Shown here piece after piece: positions 22,301 through 32,575 of a stretch of 64,000 nt of DNA. The notes under the pieces were generated by a model. That model was given only the letters and a program-made list of their open reading frames with translations, ran no database searches and was not told the DNA's origin. The stretch is from Ceratotherium simum simum (Eukaryota > Chordata > Mammalia > Perissodactyla > Rhinocerotidae). Numbering within the stretch: position 1 is the stretch's first letter; each line of letters begins with the position of its first letter. Location: the NCBI RefSeq assembly GCF_000283155.1, contig NW_004454216.1:2649329-2713328 (forward strand). Direction: 5' to 3'. The position numbers were made by a program, and so were the translations under genes.

Positions 22301-25268
22301 TTCATGAATTCTTTTTTTTTTTAACACTTGGTTTATTCAGATCAAGATCTAGACAAGGTCCACACATTGCATTTGAATGATTTCTCTGAAGTCTCTTTTA
22401 TTTTTTCTTTTTTGTGAGGAAGATCAGCCCTGATCTAACATCCAATGCCAATCCTCCTCCTTTTTTTTTTTTTTGCTAAGGAAGATTGGCCCTGAGCTAA
22501 CATCTGTACCCATCTTCCTCTACTTTATTTATTTATTTATTTATTTTTGTGAGGAAGATCAGCCTTGTGCTAACATCTGCCAATCCTCCTCTGTTTTTGC
22601 TGAGGAAGACTGGCCTTGGGCTAACATCAGTGCCCATCTTCCTCTACTTTATATGGAATGCCGCCACAGCATGGCTTGAAGCGGTGCATTGGTGCGCGCC
22701 TGGGATCCGAACCGGTGAACCCCAGGCCGCCGCAGCGGAGCACGCACTTAACCACTTGCACCACCAGGCTGGCCCCTTCCTCTACTTTATATGGGACGCC
22801 ACCACAGCATGGCTCGACAAGCAGTGCGTCAGTGCGTGCCCGGGATCCGAACCTGCGAACCCCAGGCCGATGCAGCAACGTGCATGCACTTAACCGCTTA
22901 CACCACCGGGCCGGCTCTGAAGTCTCTTTTAATCTGTAGGTTCCCCCTCCACTCCTCTTTTTTTCTCTTGCAATTTATTTGTTGAACAAACCAGGTCATT
23001 TGTCCGAAGGAATTTCCTGCATTGTGGATTTTGCCAGTTGCATCCTGGTGTATAACTTAATATGTGGCCTCTGACCTCTGCACTTCCTTGTAACCTGGGA
23101 GTTAGGTCTGGAGGCTTGATCAGATGCCGGTACTATGTTGAGGCAAGAACACGTCATCAATGGTGTGTGTACCTCCTCTTGTGTCACAACAGGAGGATGT
23201 GATGTCTGGTCATGTCTCTTTGATGTCAGGATTGCTCTGTGGGTTCAAGTGTTGTCAGCCCCGTCCACTCATTGTTAGGTTCCCCATCAGTCTTTCACCT
23301 AAATAATTTTAGCAGCCAATGGTGATCATTGCCTAAATTTATTATTCAATTAGGAATTGCAAAATTCTGGTATTCTGTCATTCCTTCTGCATTTATTAGA
23401 TAGATTTTTCTACGAAAAAGGACTTTGCCTCTTCATCTATTTGAGTACCGTAGGATATGGTTCTTATAGAAAAGGCAGAATAAAGGGAAAGAATCAGCAT
23501 TGATTTATCATTTTTCAAAGTGATGGGTTGATGTTCCCTAGCATCCTTCAGGATGTAGTCAGTATTCTTTTTGATGCTGAGATTGTCTCAATTTTGGCAA
23601 ATGGCATCTTCAGGCTGACTCCTGAATCCTTTGACATAACTACAGTAGTTTTGGGAGCTTGCTTCCCTGCACTGTAGTGTGATGAGCTGTTCGAGACTCA
23701 TCTCGTCCTTCTGCCCCAGGAATTAGCCCTTTCACCAGGGAATCCTGGACGATAAGCCAATTCTTTATGGGGCTGTGACTGAAGAATCTACGTTTCTTGG
23801 TTCTGTTTTTTTCCCTAAGTTTTAAAACAGTATTAAAGGACTTTTAGCCCGATATTACAGGGCTTTGTTAGAGTCTGTATTTTAAAACAATATTAAAAGA
23901 TTTTTAGCTCTTTTGTTAGAGTCTACCACTTTAACAAAACAGCTATTTCTGTTTTCCATGTGTCTTTCTAGTCTTTGTCCATAGGTGTGCATTTTTCTCT
24001 TTAAAGTAAAAAAAATTATTGAATAGATAGAAAAGAATACCTGTAAATTGTATGAAAAGTCTAGAGATTCTTGATACCTTGAACACTGGTGGTGTCCTGC
24101 ACCCAATTTATGCCCGTTACCTGTATGGCCCTCCCTAATCTCATATCCTCCCCCAACTCTGAGAGGTAACACTTTCCTGAATTTTTGTCATAAGTATTTG
24201 TGATAATTATATTATTTCTGCTGTTTCTTGGTTTTCTTGTTTTCCCATATGTTTGTATCCCTATACAAAAGATTGTTGAGCTTTGCATATTTTTCAATTT
24301 TATATAAATGAAGTCATACTGTATTGTTTTCTTCTGACTTTATTTAGCTCAGCATTATGCTTCTGATCTCCATCCACATTGTTACTATAACCAAAATGTA
24401 TTGCTTTTCACCATTAAGCTCCTAGAGACCAATTCAGTTCATCACCCACTCCTCTCCCCACATACCCGGGCTCTAGCCACACAATTCCTCACTCTTCTTC
24501 AAATGCATCCTGCTCTTTTGCATGTCTGTGCGTCTTACACAGGGTGGTCTCTCTTCCTGAGTGTCCTTTCCCTCACCTTCTTCACTTAGTCAGTTTCTCC
24601 TCTTGTAAGCCTCAGTGAAATTGACCTTCTCTACGACCCCTCCCTGGACTCCCTCCTGAAGTTAGGTGCCCCTTCATTAATCCTCCTCTACATACATTCT
24701 TACTTCGTTTGAGACTCATGAACGCTATGTACGCTCCCTGCCTACAGACACAAAATTTTCACAATAACATTAGAGTGGTCATAGATCCCCTGAAGCTTAT
24801 ACAAGAACCTGTTAGCAGTGGGTGACGTGTATCACACTGTATCAGTGTTACTTGTATGTCCTTCTGTCCTGTAGACTGAGGGCTCACTGTGTGCAGTGAC
24901 ACTGTGCATCATTGGTCCTCAGCATTTCATATGGGGTCTGACACGTGAACACATGGCTGTCATTGGTGTTTGTTACCTTAGATGGAGAAAATAAACTTTT
25001 TTTGCGGTAGGAAACCAAACAGGTACAATAATTTACAAAGATGCTTTTGCCAAATATTGGTGACAATGTGAAAAGCGATGGAAATATATGTTAAGTTCCT
25101 GTCTTGTCGTTCACACTTGTTCTTTTTATCTTTAGGATGAAGCTCTTACATCAGGTGTCACGAGTCTGGAGAACAGATGGGTTGACTAGTTGTGTTTATA
25201 AATTACTCTCTGTGGATTACAATCCTTTATATATCAACATCACAGTGGATTTCTGGTCTGACCCATGA
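10107..25268 (+). CDS. B4GALT4: Beta-1,4-galactosyltransferase 4, complete, six coding exons
   Basis: The enzyme transfers galactose from UDP-Gal in beta-1,4 linkage to terminal GlcNAc, including 6-sulfated GlcNAc, in the Golgi lumen (known for the family). The exons join to 1035 nt, 344 residues plus TGA, which is the length I know for human B4GALT4. It is a type II membrane protein: short basic cytosolic tail, Leu-rich anchor about residues 14-37, stem, then catalytic domain. Visible motifs are HRNRE 130-134, FNRAK 168-172, DVD 194-196, YFGG 231-234, WGWGGEDDD 254-262 and HTRD 289-292. Relative to bovine B4GALT1, Asp254, Tyr289, Trp314, Met344 and His347 all map at one constant offset of 58, to Asp196, Tyr231, Trp256, Met286 and His289. 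The metal site and the UDP-Gal-type Tyr are therefore intact. Sequons are at Asn220 and Asn335. Intron phases are 1, 0, 2, 2, 2. The gene converges on UPK1B. Confidence 0.98.
10360..13031 (+). other. B4GALT4: B4GALT4 intron 2
   Basis: A phase 1 intron of 2.7 kb. It contains an old L1 3' fragment (about 10398-10740), an L2-like stretch (about 11220-11560) and a MIR remnant (about 12890-13000). No further exon was recognised. Confidence 0.85.
10398..10740 (-). repeat. Old L1-type 3' fragment
   Basis: It resembles the L1M tail region, with TGTACAGAAAAGTACAAA and then a segment similar to TTCAGCATCATCTTTGTGAG. It starts 38 bp after the exon 2 donor. Subfamily and orientation are uncertain. Confidence 0.5.
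13032..13264 (+). CDS. B4GALT4: B4GALT4 coding exon 2 (residues 85-162)
   Basis: Acceptor ttattgtag/g at 13031 and donor cag/gtgagt at 13265. The exon starts with GA, which completes Arg85. It encodes the start of the catalytic domain, with LIFKPDLTLEEVQ and the donor-binding segment PHRNRE at 129-134, and ends exactly on Gln162 (phase 0). Confidence 0.97.
13265..14304 (+). other. B4GALT4: B4GALT4 intron 3
   Basis: A phase 0 intron of 1.04 kb between gtgagt and atctatag. I see no gene and no clear repeat in it. Confidence 0.85.
14305..14492 (+). CDS. B4GALT4: B4GALT4 coding exon 3 (residues 163-225)
   Basis: Acceptor ctatag at 14304 and donor ag/gtaagg at 14493. It holds the family signature FNRAKLLNVG (168-177) and the metal-binding DVD (194-196) in FHDVDLVPEND. 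It also has the sequon Asn220-Ser-Thr and ends two bases into Arg225. Confidence 0.98.
17620..17935 (+). repeat. L2-like 3' end
   Basis: AGACTGGGAACCCTTTGAGG, then GGGCAGGGCC and, near the end, the cttgcacacggtggacag...cttaatag segment resemble the L2 3' end. Low identity. Confidence 0.5.
18251..18552 (-). repeat. ERE SINE with target-site duplication
   Basis: A full-length reverse copy, flanked by tggggttttcttc at 18238-18250 and 18553-18565 (13 bp, perfect). The B-box equivalent and the GGCC head are well kept. Confidence 0.95.
19728..19850 (+). CDS. B4GALT4: B4GALT4 coding exon 4 (residues 225-266)
   Basis: A strong polypyrimidine tract and cag acceptor lie at 19727, with a cag/gtgaac donor at 19851. 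The exon encodes LRYSGYFGGVTALS and the catalytic loop NNYWGWGGEDDD. Tyr231 aligns with B4GALT1 Tyr289, which enforces UDP-Gal over UDP-GalNAc. Trp256 is the flexible-loop Trp. Confidence 0.98.
19851..21785 (+). other. B4GALT4: B4GALT4 intron 5
   Basis: A phase 2 intron of 1.9 kb. It contains a MIR remnant (about 21185-21415, minus orientation). The rest shows no recognisable element. Long open frames near 19.8-20.5 kb run on from the exon edge or lie antisense and match no family I know. Confidence 0.85.
21185..21415 (-). repeat. MIR SINE
   Basis: CCATTTTATAGATGAGGAAA followed by CCGAGACCTGG and AGATTTGAACCTAGGTTCGT is the MIR pattern in reverse orientation. Confidence 0.8.
21786..21890 (+). 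CDS. B4GALT4: B4GALT4 coding exon 5 (residues 266-301)
   Basis: Acceptor ttttctag at 21785 and donor aag/gtaagt at 21891. It encodes VELQRMKI and then KYTMIFHTRD, with the metal ligands Met286 and His289 spaced by three as in B4GALT1. It ends two bases into Arg301. Confidence 0.98.
22401..22914 (-). repeat. ERE SINE (outer), split by a second ERE
   Basis: The outer copy occupies 22401-22528 and 22776-22914 in reverse orientation. Its own 17-bp target-site duplication, ctctgaagtctctttta, lies at 22384-22400 and 22915-22931. It landed in an L1 3' relic. Confidence 0.93.
22529..22775 (-). repeat. ERE SINE (inner), inserted into the outer ERE
   Basis: A second reverse-orientation ERE flanked by the 15-bp duplication cttcctctactttat at 22514-22528 and 22776-22790. 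This sequence belongs to the outer ERE, which proves the order of insertion. Confidence 0.93.
23820..23924. repeat. Imperfect tandem duplication
   Basis: Two direct copies start ttttaaaaca and end tttgttagagtct, at 23820-23876 and 23880-23924. The second lacks about 12 bases of the first. It lies in old L1-derived sequence of B4GALT4 intron 6. Confidence 0.75.
24030..24400 (-). repeat. Old L1-type fragment
   Basis: The segment ATATAAATGAAGTCATACTG and TTTAGCTCAGCATTATG, with GATCTCCATCCACATTGTT, matches the familiar L1 tail pattern in reverse orientation. Borders are approximate. Confidence 0.5.
25136..25268 (+). CDS. B4GALT4: B4GALT4 last coding exon (residues 301-344 and stop)
   Basis: Acceptor atctttag at 25135. 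The exon starts with MKLLHQVSRVWRTDG, contains the sequon Asn335-Ile-Thr, and ends with TGA at 25266-25268. The extreme C-terminus reads FWSDP, which differs from the FWFGA ending I recall for human. The very end of the protein is therefore variable while the rest is conserved. Confidence 0.97.
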
Positions 25269-26060
25269 CTCTGGGTTGTCTGGTGACATTCGGAAGAATA
25301 TTTGATGGCAATAATTTTGGCCTAGAGACTTCCCCTAGTAGCACACATTAAGAACTTGTTGGAGCTAATTATTGAGCTGAATTTTTCCTTTTTGTATTTT
25401 CTTAGCAGAGCTCCTGGTGATATGGAATGTAAAACAATTGTAGCAAGACAGCATTGTTAGTTGTTTGGATCATGAGCATTAAATGTTATAGATACTTGAA
25501 GGACTAAGTATAAAAGGACTACTCAAAAGATATCATGAAGGCTACCTGAGAACTCTGATTGAAGGAGGTTTATTTAAGTTTTGAAGTGATACATTATGAG
25601 ATAAAAAAGGCCCCGGAGAAAAACGTTGGTGAATGTCCCAGAGAATCAGATTTGTTCTCATCCAAGGGAGAAAGGTACGAAGATGTATTTCTGTAACTCA
25701 TTTCTCCTGCGTGGTCATCTGTGAAGAGGTGGGTCCCGGTGAGAGGAAGGCCACAGAAGTGGAGAGGAGGGTGAAGAATCAAGATGCGGTGAACTTGGGG
25801 GTGAAGAGGTGGCGGGAGAACAGTGTCTGATGGAGAGGCAGCCGCGGTTGCGCTGGCTGCTGCTGCTGCTACTCTGCAATGGGTGTCACCTGCCCAGCAC
25901 GCCTTCCAGGAATAGCCCAGCAGAGAACACATTATCTACGAGTTTCTTAAGCATTTTTGTAAAATGATTTTGTACGTGTAGGATACGAATTAGCAGTTTA
26001 CAAATTACATATCTAATAATACGTCGAAAATACCTCTGTAGTAAAATATGAAAAAGCTTT
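25269..26060 (+). other. B4GALT4: B4GALT4 3'UTR (right end uncertain)
   Basis: The 3'UTR begins after the TGA and continues in the same terminal exon. The first candidate poly(A) signal is ATTAAA at 25478-25483. No canonical AATAAA appears until 28659-28664. An end within about 0.2-0.8 kb would suit the usual transcript size, but the sequence does not settle it. The right coordinate given here is a guess. Confidence 0.4.
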
Positions 26061-29000
26061 GGGTGCTCAGTCTTGTTTTTTTTACTGCTGTTTGAGGCCT
26101 ACAGATGTATTCATTTCAGTGTCCATAATCCTAAACAGCTTAAAAACAAAACAAATGAGACTAAGCCCTCTCCCTCCCTCTCCTCGTCATCCTTCTGTTC
26201 TTCTCTCTTGTTCTTCCTGTGTGCAGCCTCCTGTATAACCAGCTCCGGGCCTGTGGCAGGTGCCTCTGCATCTCGTTTCCTGGGCCACATCATGTTCTTG
26301 TTCTCTTCTTCCTCTTGAGCCTGCTCCTTTCTCATGATCAATAATGGGTGCACAGGGCTGCCTCCGGGCACACCTGGTTGATTAGATAGGAAGGAGTGGG
26401 GCGCAGGGCCCAGGGCTTGGGAAGCCTTTAATTTGGAAGGAAGGTCGGGCCATGGCACTGAGTGGGGCAGTGATTTGTTTGGGAGAGAAGCCACCAGTAC
26501 TGCTGAGCTTCCTGGGGAGGGAGGGAACCAGGGATGTGGGTGATTGAGGAATATAATGGGAGATGGATACTGGGTCAGAACAGAAATAACAATATTTTGT
26601 TTGCATAGGTGAATGGACACACAAATAATGTAGATGTGGGTGTTCTTAAGCAAGTATTATGCCACTGTGCCCCAGGGTCTCTCAGTCCATCATTATTACA
26701 TGACATTTCAGTTGTTAAACTTGAACATGAATGAGTGCTAGCCAATAAGAGGAAATAATATCCTTGCCAAACAGGGAGAGGGATGCAATAGGAGGGTTTG
26801 GGGCTCCCAAGAAAGACAGCAGTCACCACCCAAGTGGAGAAGGAGAATTTGAAAGGAAAATACACTTTATAAAAAACATGACACGTTTACCTAGGGCTAG
26901 CTTGGTTTACCTTTAACTCAGTAGGGACAAGACAAGTAAAAACTATGTTTTTTCTTTCTTTAGCAAAGAAATAATGATGGTTTTCACGTGTTCCCCGCTT
27001 GTTCTTCTCTGTCTTTTCTGCAGAATCTTTCTCTAGCATTCTGTCCCATTTTTCTTAATTATAATCATATACAGACTGAACTATTGTAATTGCCAACAGC
27101 CTGTGCCAGGGGTCCCCAGTTTGGGGGCTGGGGGTCCCTCGTCATGGTTGGTGAGGGTAAAGGAAGAGAATAGTATATGCAGGAATTTGAGGATTCATAT
27201 TTGAGAACTCAGTTTCTCCTTCAATGGAAACAAAATACAGTTACCACCATATGGGAAACTCCCTGTGTATTTTCAGCTATTAACAAGGCATCTGCATTTT
27301 TCTTAATGTTAGAAACCACTGTACTATGCCTATTATTATTCTTCAGGTAATTCTTTCAACCAAGAGAATGTACCCGTCGTTTAAGTGACTCATTATGAAA
27401 CTGCTCGAGGTGGAGCATAATTTCGAAGACCTTTATTTCCCCAACGTGCCACTTTATCTGCACTGGGGATCGCAGCCCAGTGACTGGCTGGAGGCTCTTT
27501 GCTGCCATCCACCTGCTCTCCCTCCACAGCTGGGCAGGGGCGTTTGGCCTCCAAGGAGTGGAGCTTCCCCTGATTCCTGCCCTGTGTGTTTTTCCTCACC
27601 AATTACCCCAAAAGAGGCCATGCTTTTTGAGTATTGTGGATGTGCCTGCTGTAATTGGTAAGGGTTATATGAGCGCAGGCTATTGGGACATCAAATACTT
27701 AACGTGAAGACTGTGCTATTTTAAAGTTTCTGTTGACTTTTTCTCACTTAGACTACCACTCATTTTTATAGCGCCCTAGAGCTTGCGATGTTTTTACACT
27801 CTGTTGATCCTGTTGACTCATCAGATAAGTAGGGGAGATGAGGAAGTGGAGGTTCCGAACAGGTGGGGGACGTCTCGGAAATCCCACAGCTGGTAAACGG
27901 CACAGCCAGAGCGCAAACTCAGGTCTTCTGACTCCAAGACCTTTAAGATAGAATGCCTTCATCCAGGCTTCTCGCATTCTTTGAGGTAGTTTTCCTGACT
28001 CTATATTCCTGTCCTGCCTCCTAGAGAAGTTTTGTATCTTCCGGGCCCTAATGAGCACATTCCATTCTCATTTGGTCTCTTGCAACGTTTTTCCAAATTC
28101 CTTCCCTGGTTTTCTGTCCTTAGCCCCCTCACTTCCTCTCAAGCCCCTGTCAGATTTCCTGGGGGCCCCTAATGCTCGGTGAATAGACTCTTGGGAGAGG
28201 TGAAAGACATTTTGTGCCAGACTTGAAACCTCCACTTTTCCCAAGTCCTATATGTATATATAGTCCCTGTCAAAAGCCATTAACATGTCCTACAAGATGG
28301 GGCATAGTCAGGTAGATTTCCTAAGTTCTTTTTCACCAATCACATTCCAAAACTTTTTTCAAAAAGTCTATTCTTTAGTACCCTATATATTTAAGCTATT
28401 GCCATCTTCACTGGTTTTAAGTACACTGAAGACCATCTTATACCTGCTGAGAGGCCTTGATAGGTCTCAAAGGTATTCACAAAGATGTGGCTGAGAGGCC
28501 CTGCCCCAGGGAGCACGACTGTACAGGCAAAGACTCCATTGTTCCATTGAAACTGTTGAAGTTGATAAATGAAATCGAACCTTGTGTACATACATATGTG
28601 GTGTGTGTGTGTGATTGTGGGCCTTGGAGGAGAGGTTGGTGAAGGGTGGAACATAACAATAAATTGAATGCTTGCCCGATAGTCAATTTCCCTGTGTTTT
28701 TTATTTTAACTTTCCAATAACCCTGTAGGTCTATATGTACTGCAAAGGGAAAACAGATTCAAGTTAAGTAACTTTCCAAAGCTGGTAAGAGGAAACAATA
28801 AGATTTGAACCCAGGTCTCACTTGACTCCAGTCTCTTAGATTTCCCCCCCAGAATATCACACTGTCAGGAGATTATGAGATTTCTCTGTGAAGGCAGCAA
28901 GGGCAGAAATCTCATTTATTGCTAGGATTTTAGAAATAATAGCCAGAACTTGAGATGTAGCTATTAAAATGCCTTATCTTGATGACCCTAGTACTTTCTT

Positions 29001-29245
29001 CCACTATCGAGTAGGAGTTTTGCTGTAAAGCTATTACTCATCACTATTGTTTGAGTGCCAGTAAATTTGAACCAGTATATTTGGCCATCAAGCTTATTGC
29101 AATAAATTGAAGTGACATGACGTGAGTTGGCATGTTCCCAGGAATTATGGGCCAGACAGAGTTCTTCAGACCGGATTTATGGTATAACTTCCTGTTGGTA
29201 TCTCTTACAGGCTGTTAGCCATTCTAACGCACACTTGCATATCTT

Positions 29246-29564
29246 TTTTTATTTTTATTTTTATTTTTGTGTGAGGAAGATCAGCCCTGAGCTAACGTCC
29301 ATGCCAATCCTCCTCTTTTTGCTGAGGAAGACAGGCTCTGAGCTAACATCTATTGCCAATCCTCCTCCTTTTTCCTCCTTTTTCTCCCCAAAGCCCCAGT
29401 AGATAGTTGTATGTCATAGTTGCACATCCTTCTAGTTGCTGTATGTGGGATGCCGCCTCAGCATGGCCCGACAAGTGGTGCGTAGGTGCGCGCCCGGGAT
29501 CCGAACCCGGGCTGCCAGTAGCGCAGCGCGCGCACTTAACCGCTAAGCCACGGGGTCGGCCCCT
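29246..29564 (-). repeat. ERE SINE with 16-bp target-site duplication
   Basis: A full-length reverse copy. Duplication cacacttgcatatctt lies at 29230-29245 and 29565-29580. The flanking sequence downstream looks like a MIR, which it probably interrupted. Confidence 0.95.
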
Positions 29565-30439
29565 CACACTTGCATATCTTACTAGATCCTCCCAGTCTCA
29601 TGTGAGGATAGACATGTTTTCCTGAAGCAGTTTCCGAGAGGCTAAGTGACTTGCCAAAGTCATAGAGAGCTGGGATTTGGAGCCAGGTGTTTGACTCCAA
29701 AGCTCATGTTCTTAACCACCTCACGGTAACAGATAAACCAAGAAATACACAAAGAGAGGAAATAAGGATGGGCAGTTATTTGGAGAGCGCCATGTCTTTC
29801 AACCAAAGACCCCCAGGAGCACATCTGCAGATACATTGGGATTATGACTCACTGCAGTGAGCAGGAACACACCCTGGGGAGCCATGAGCTGTCTCAGGAA
29901 AACGGAGTTAGAAAGAAACTATCGCAGCATTTGGGTTTGGGTTGGTCATTTGGGGAGGGTCTAAGGAAGCAGGATGTGCTCTATATTGGACGCTGTCAGT
30001 GGGGACAATTCTATAATTGTCTATCTCAATACATTTTATCCATAGGGAGGGACTAGCAGGAGAATAGAGCTGTAATTGGTAAACATGTAGTAGTCACTCA
30101 TTTTAGCGAAGAAAGGGTGTGTTTAGTATTTTGTGGATGGCACAGTGACCTTGTTTTTGTTTGTGCTTAGAATTATGAAGTGGCCTTGGTTGGCCCCATT
30201 TTATCTTGGTCTCAGAGTGACCTAGTTATCTAAGGCCAGTATTCTATGAGATTGTTTATGTCTACTAGGAGAATAGCATGGCCTAGTTGTGAGTGCCAGC
30301 CTAGCGTCTGAAGGTCAGGGGCTGCTCTTTTTTTCTTTTTCAAGAGGAACTCAGGGTAGAGGCGACCAGACAGTAGGGCATGATGACACCATTTCTCGTT
30401 AACCCCAGGATTTTGGCTATTTGTCTCCTTCAAAGGATG

Positions 30440-30473
30440 TGTGTGCGTGTGTATGTGTGTGTGTGTGTGTGTG
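30440..30473. repeat. (GT)n microsatellite
   Basis: An interrupted GT tract (tgtgcgtgtgtatgtgtgtg and so on) in the intergenic spacer. Confidence 0.9.
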
Positions 30474-30791
30474 TTGGGAGTTCGTTGGGGGTTGAGGGAA
30501 GGGTTGGTTGGAGAAGGGTCTGGGAACCATGCATTTCTCAGCAATGCTGCCTTTTTCCAAGATGTTTTTTGATCTCCTCATTGGATGGGCCACTCGAGCC
30601 TTATGATAAAAATGTCACACATGAAAGCAAACTCGATAGCTTACAGCTAGCCTCCTCTGGGTTTCTTCTTGGATTCAGTCTCACGTATAGGAGGTGATAA
30701 GGTTCTGGGTGAGGTGAAGCTGGGAAGAGAAGCTAGAGGAAATACTAGATACAGAAGGAGAAAGGAAATTGTTCAGTCAATAGAAATGAGA

Positions 30792-31006
30792 GGGCCGGCC
30801 CCGTGGCTTAGCGGTTAAGTGCGCGCGCTCTGCTGCTGGCGGCCTGGGTTCGGATCCCGGGCGCACATCGACGCACCGCTTCTCCGGCCATGCTGAGGCC
30901 ACGTCCCACATACAGCAACTAGAAGGATGTGCAACTATGATGTACAACGATCTACTGGGGCTTTGGGGGGAAAAAATAAATAAATAAAATCTTTAAAAAA
31001 AAAAAA
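30792..31006 (+). repeat. ERE SINE, short form, plus orientation
   Basis: Begins GGGCCGGCCCCGTGGCTTAG, with A-box-like TGGCTTAGCGG and B-box-like GGTTCGGATCC from its tRNA ancestor. It ends in AAATAAATAAAATC plus poly-A, without the tandem tail units of the longer copies. Flanking agaaatgaga at 30782-30791 and 31007-31016 is a probable duplication. Confidence 0.95.
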
Positions 31007-31815
31007 AGAAATGAGAAACCAGCTCAGTTTCCAATTCCTTGACCACAGCCTGGCTTGTCAATCAGATTGGTGGGGGTGGGGATGGGGAAGAGAGGAGATT
31101 GAGTTTTCAAATTCACGTGACTATTATTCCTTCTTTTCTTTATGGGTAGCCAGAAAGTACCTGATCTGCTACTTAGAATAGAAGCAGTTCCTGTTTATTC
31201 CAGCTGATGTAGAAAAAGAGCTACAGGGCTGATGACATGAGCAGTGGGCTTTCTAACTTTCCGTGTAAACAGCCTACCAGGAGCCTGAGTAGCAATCTGG
31301 GGAGGAAATGGCCAGTTGAGAGAGCGTGATGACCTGTCTGGTGTTGCACTCAAGTGAAACCTACCCCAGAGTTCGCCTGACATATTTTTGGTGTTAGGTC
31401 GTAATTGTTCTTTGCCCACCTGATGAACAGGCAGACCAACTGTTGGACCAGTGGGAAGTTTTCACAAGATGGTTTTGTCTGGGCGTGTCTCGAGCCCAGC
31501 AGCCTGCCAGCAACCCAGAGCCAGGCTCTTCTGCTCTCCTTCCCCTCCCTGCTCTGGTGGGGCTGGCAGTGGCTTTGGTGAGGCTGGGCCTGGGCCTCAC
31601 CCTGAGCAGTGGCGGGGGTCTCACTGTGACCCCTACTTCCAGTCCTAGGAGACAGAAGAAAGGGGAAGGCTGGGCTTCCGGGGAAGTGGAGAGGGCTGGA
31701 AGGAGGAACTGGGCAGAGCAGAAACTGCCCTGAGGTTAAACCGAAGATCCTTGCAGCAGGAAGGGCAGGAGTCCTGAGTGGCTGGACTCTTCGCGGGGGA
31801 ATCCTCAGGCCAGGG

Positions 31816-31851
31816 TCTGTGTCAGCTGGAAGGTGTGTCAGCTGGAAGGTG
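31816..31851. repeat. 16-bp direct tandem repeat, two copies
   Basis: tgtcagctggaaggtg is repeated twice back to back, followed by tgtc. A minor slippage-type duplication in the intergenic spacer. Confidence 0.85.
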
Positions 31852-32329
31852 TGTCCTCCTCTGTGGGGGCCTAGACATTAGTGGGTGCTGGGTTCAGGGC
31901 CTTATTTGTTTTGGGAGGAGCAGAGCCTGTCCACGTCTACGGTGGAATTTGCACTTTCTATGAAGGGTGAGGCTGAGGATCCAGGTAGTAAGCTAGCTGG
32001 GGAGGGGGTCAGGGGAAAGGGCTAACTGAAGGCCCATTCTCTTTCTAGTTACTTCTTGGTACAGGTAAGATCCTGTGGCTGGTAAGATTTAAGGAGCAGC
32101 CGGTGGGCCATCTTGCCCCGCAATAGCCCTTCCCCCGCTCCCACGGCTGCATTGGATTCCACCAACTGGAGATCAATTTCAGGTCTCAAGGAAAAATCTG
32201 CAGAGAAGATTAAGAGAGTGGGGACTAGTTGTCACTCACTAGTATAAATTAGTTTGCAAAAGGCTTTCCCTTAACTTAGCTGAGATCAAATCACAAGGAT
32301 AATGGAATTTTGTAGGTAGAGAGAATTTT

Positions 32330-32575
32330 CTTTTTTTTTTTGTGAGGAAGATCAGCCCTGAGCTAACATCTGATGCCGACCCTCCTCTTTTTTTCTGAGG
32401 AAGACTGGCCCTGAGCTAACATCTGTGCTCATCTTCCTCTATTGTATATGGGACGCCGCCACAGCATGGCTCGACAAGCAGTGCATCGGTGCATGCCCGG
32501 GATCTGAACCGGCGAACCCTGGGCCCCCACAGCGGAGTGCGTGCACTTAACTACTTGCGCCACCGGGCCGGCCCC
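32330..32575 (-). repeat. ERE SINE with 15-bp target-site duplication
   Basis: Reverse orientation with both tail units. Duplication ggtagagagaatttt lies at 32315-32329 and 32576-32590. It lies about 0.9 kb beyond the predicted UPK1B 3' end. Confidence 0.95.

Larger units (their letters stand above)
21989..23780 (-). repeat. Old L1 (L1M-type) 3' region, interrupted by two EREs
   Basis: Starts with TTTTTATTAAGGTAATTTTC and includes AAGGTCCACACATTGCATTTG, GCAATTTATTTGTTGAA and GAGGCTTGATCAGAT, motifs of old L1 3' regions. The nested EREs at 22401-22914 split it. The far end is approximate. Confidence 0.6.
21891..25135 (+). other. B4GALT4: B4GALT4 intron 6
   Basis: A phase 2 intron of 3.2 kb. 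Most of it is old L1 3' sequence (about 21989-23780 and 24030-24400). Two nested ERE SINEs interrupt the first segment. It also holds a tandem duplication near 23.85 kb and an L2-like stretch (about 24420-24720). Confidence 0.8.

Noticed and set aside
30792..31006. Possible tRNA gene (A-box and B-box-like sequences)
   Set aside because: It is the tRNA-derived head of an ERE SINE followed by a poly-A tail with a target-site duplication. No cloverleaf-forming full tRNA is present.
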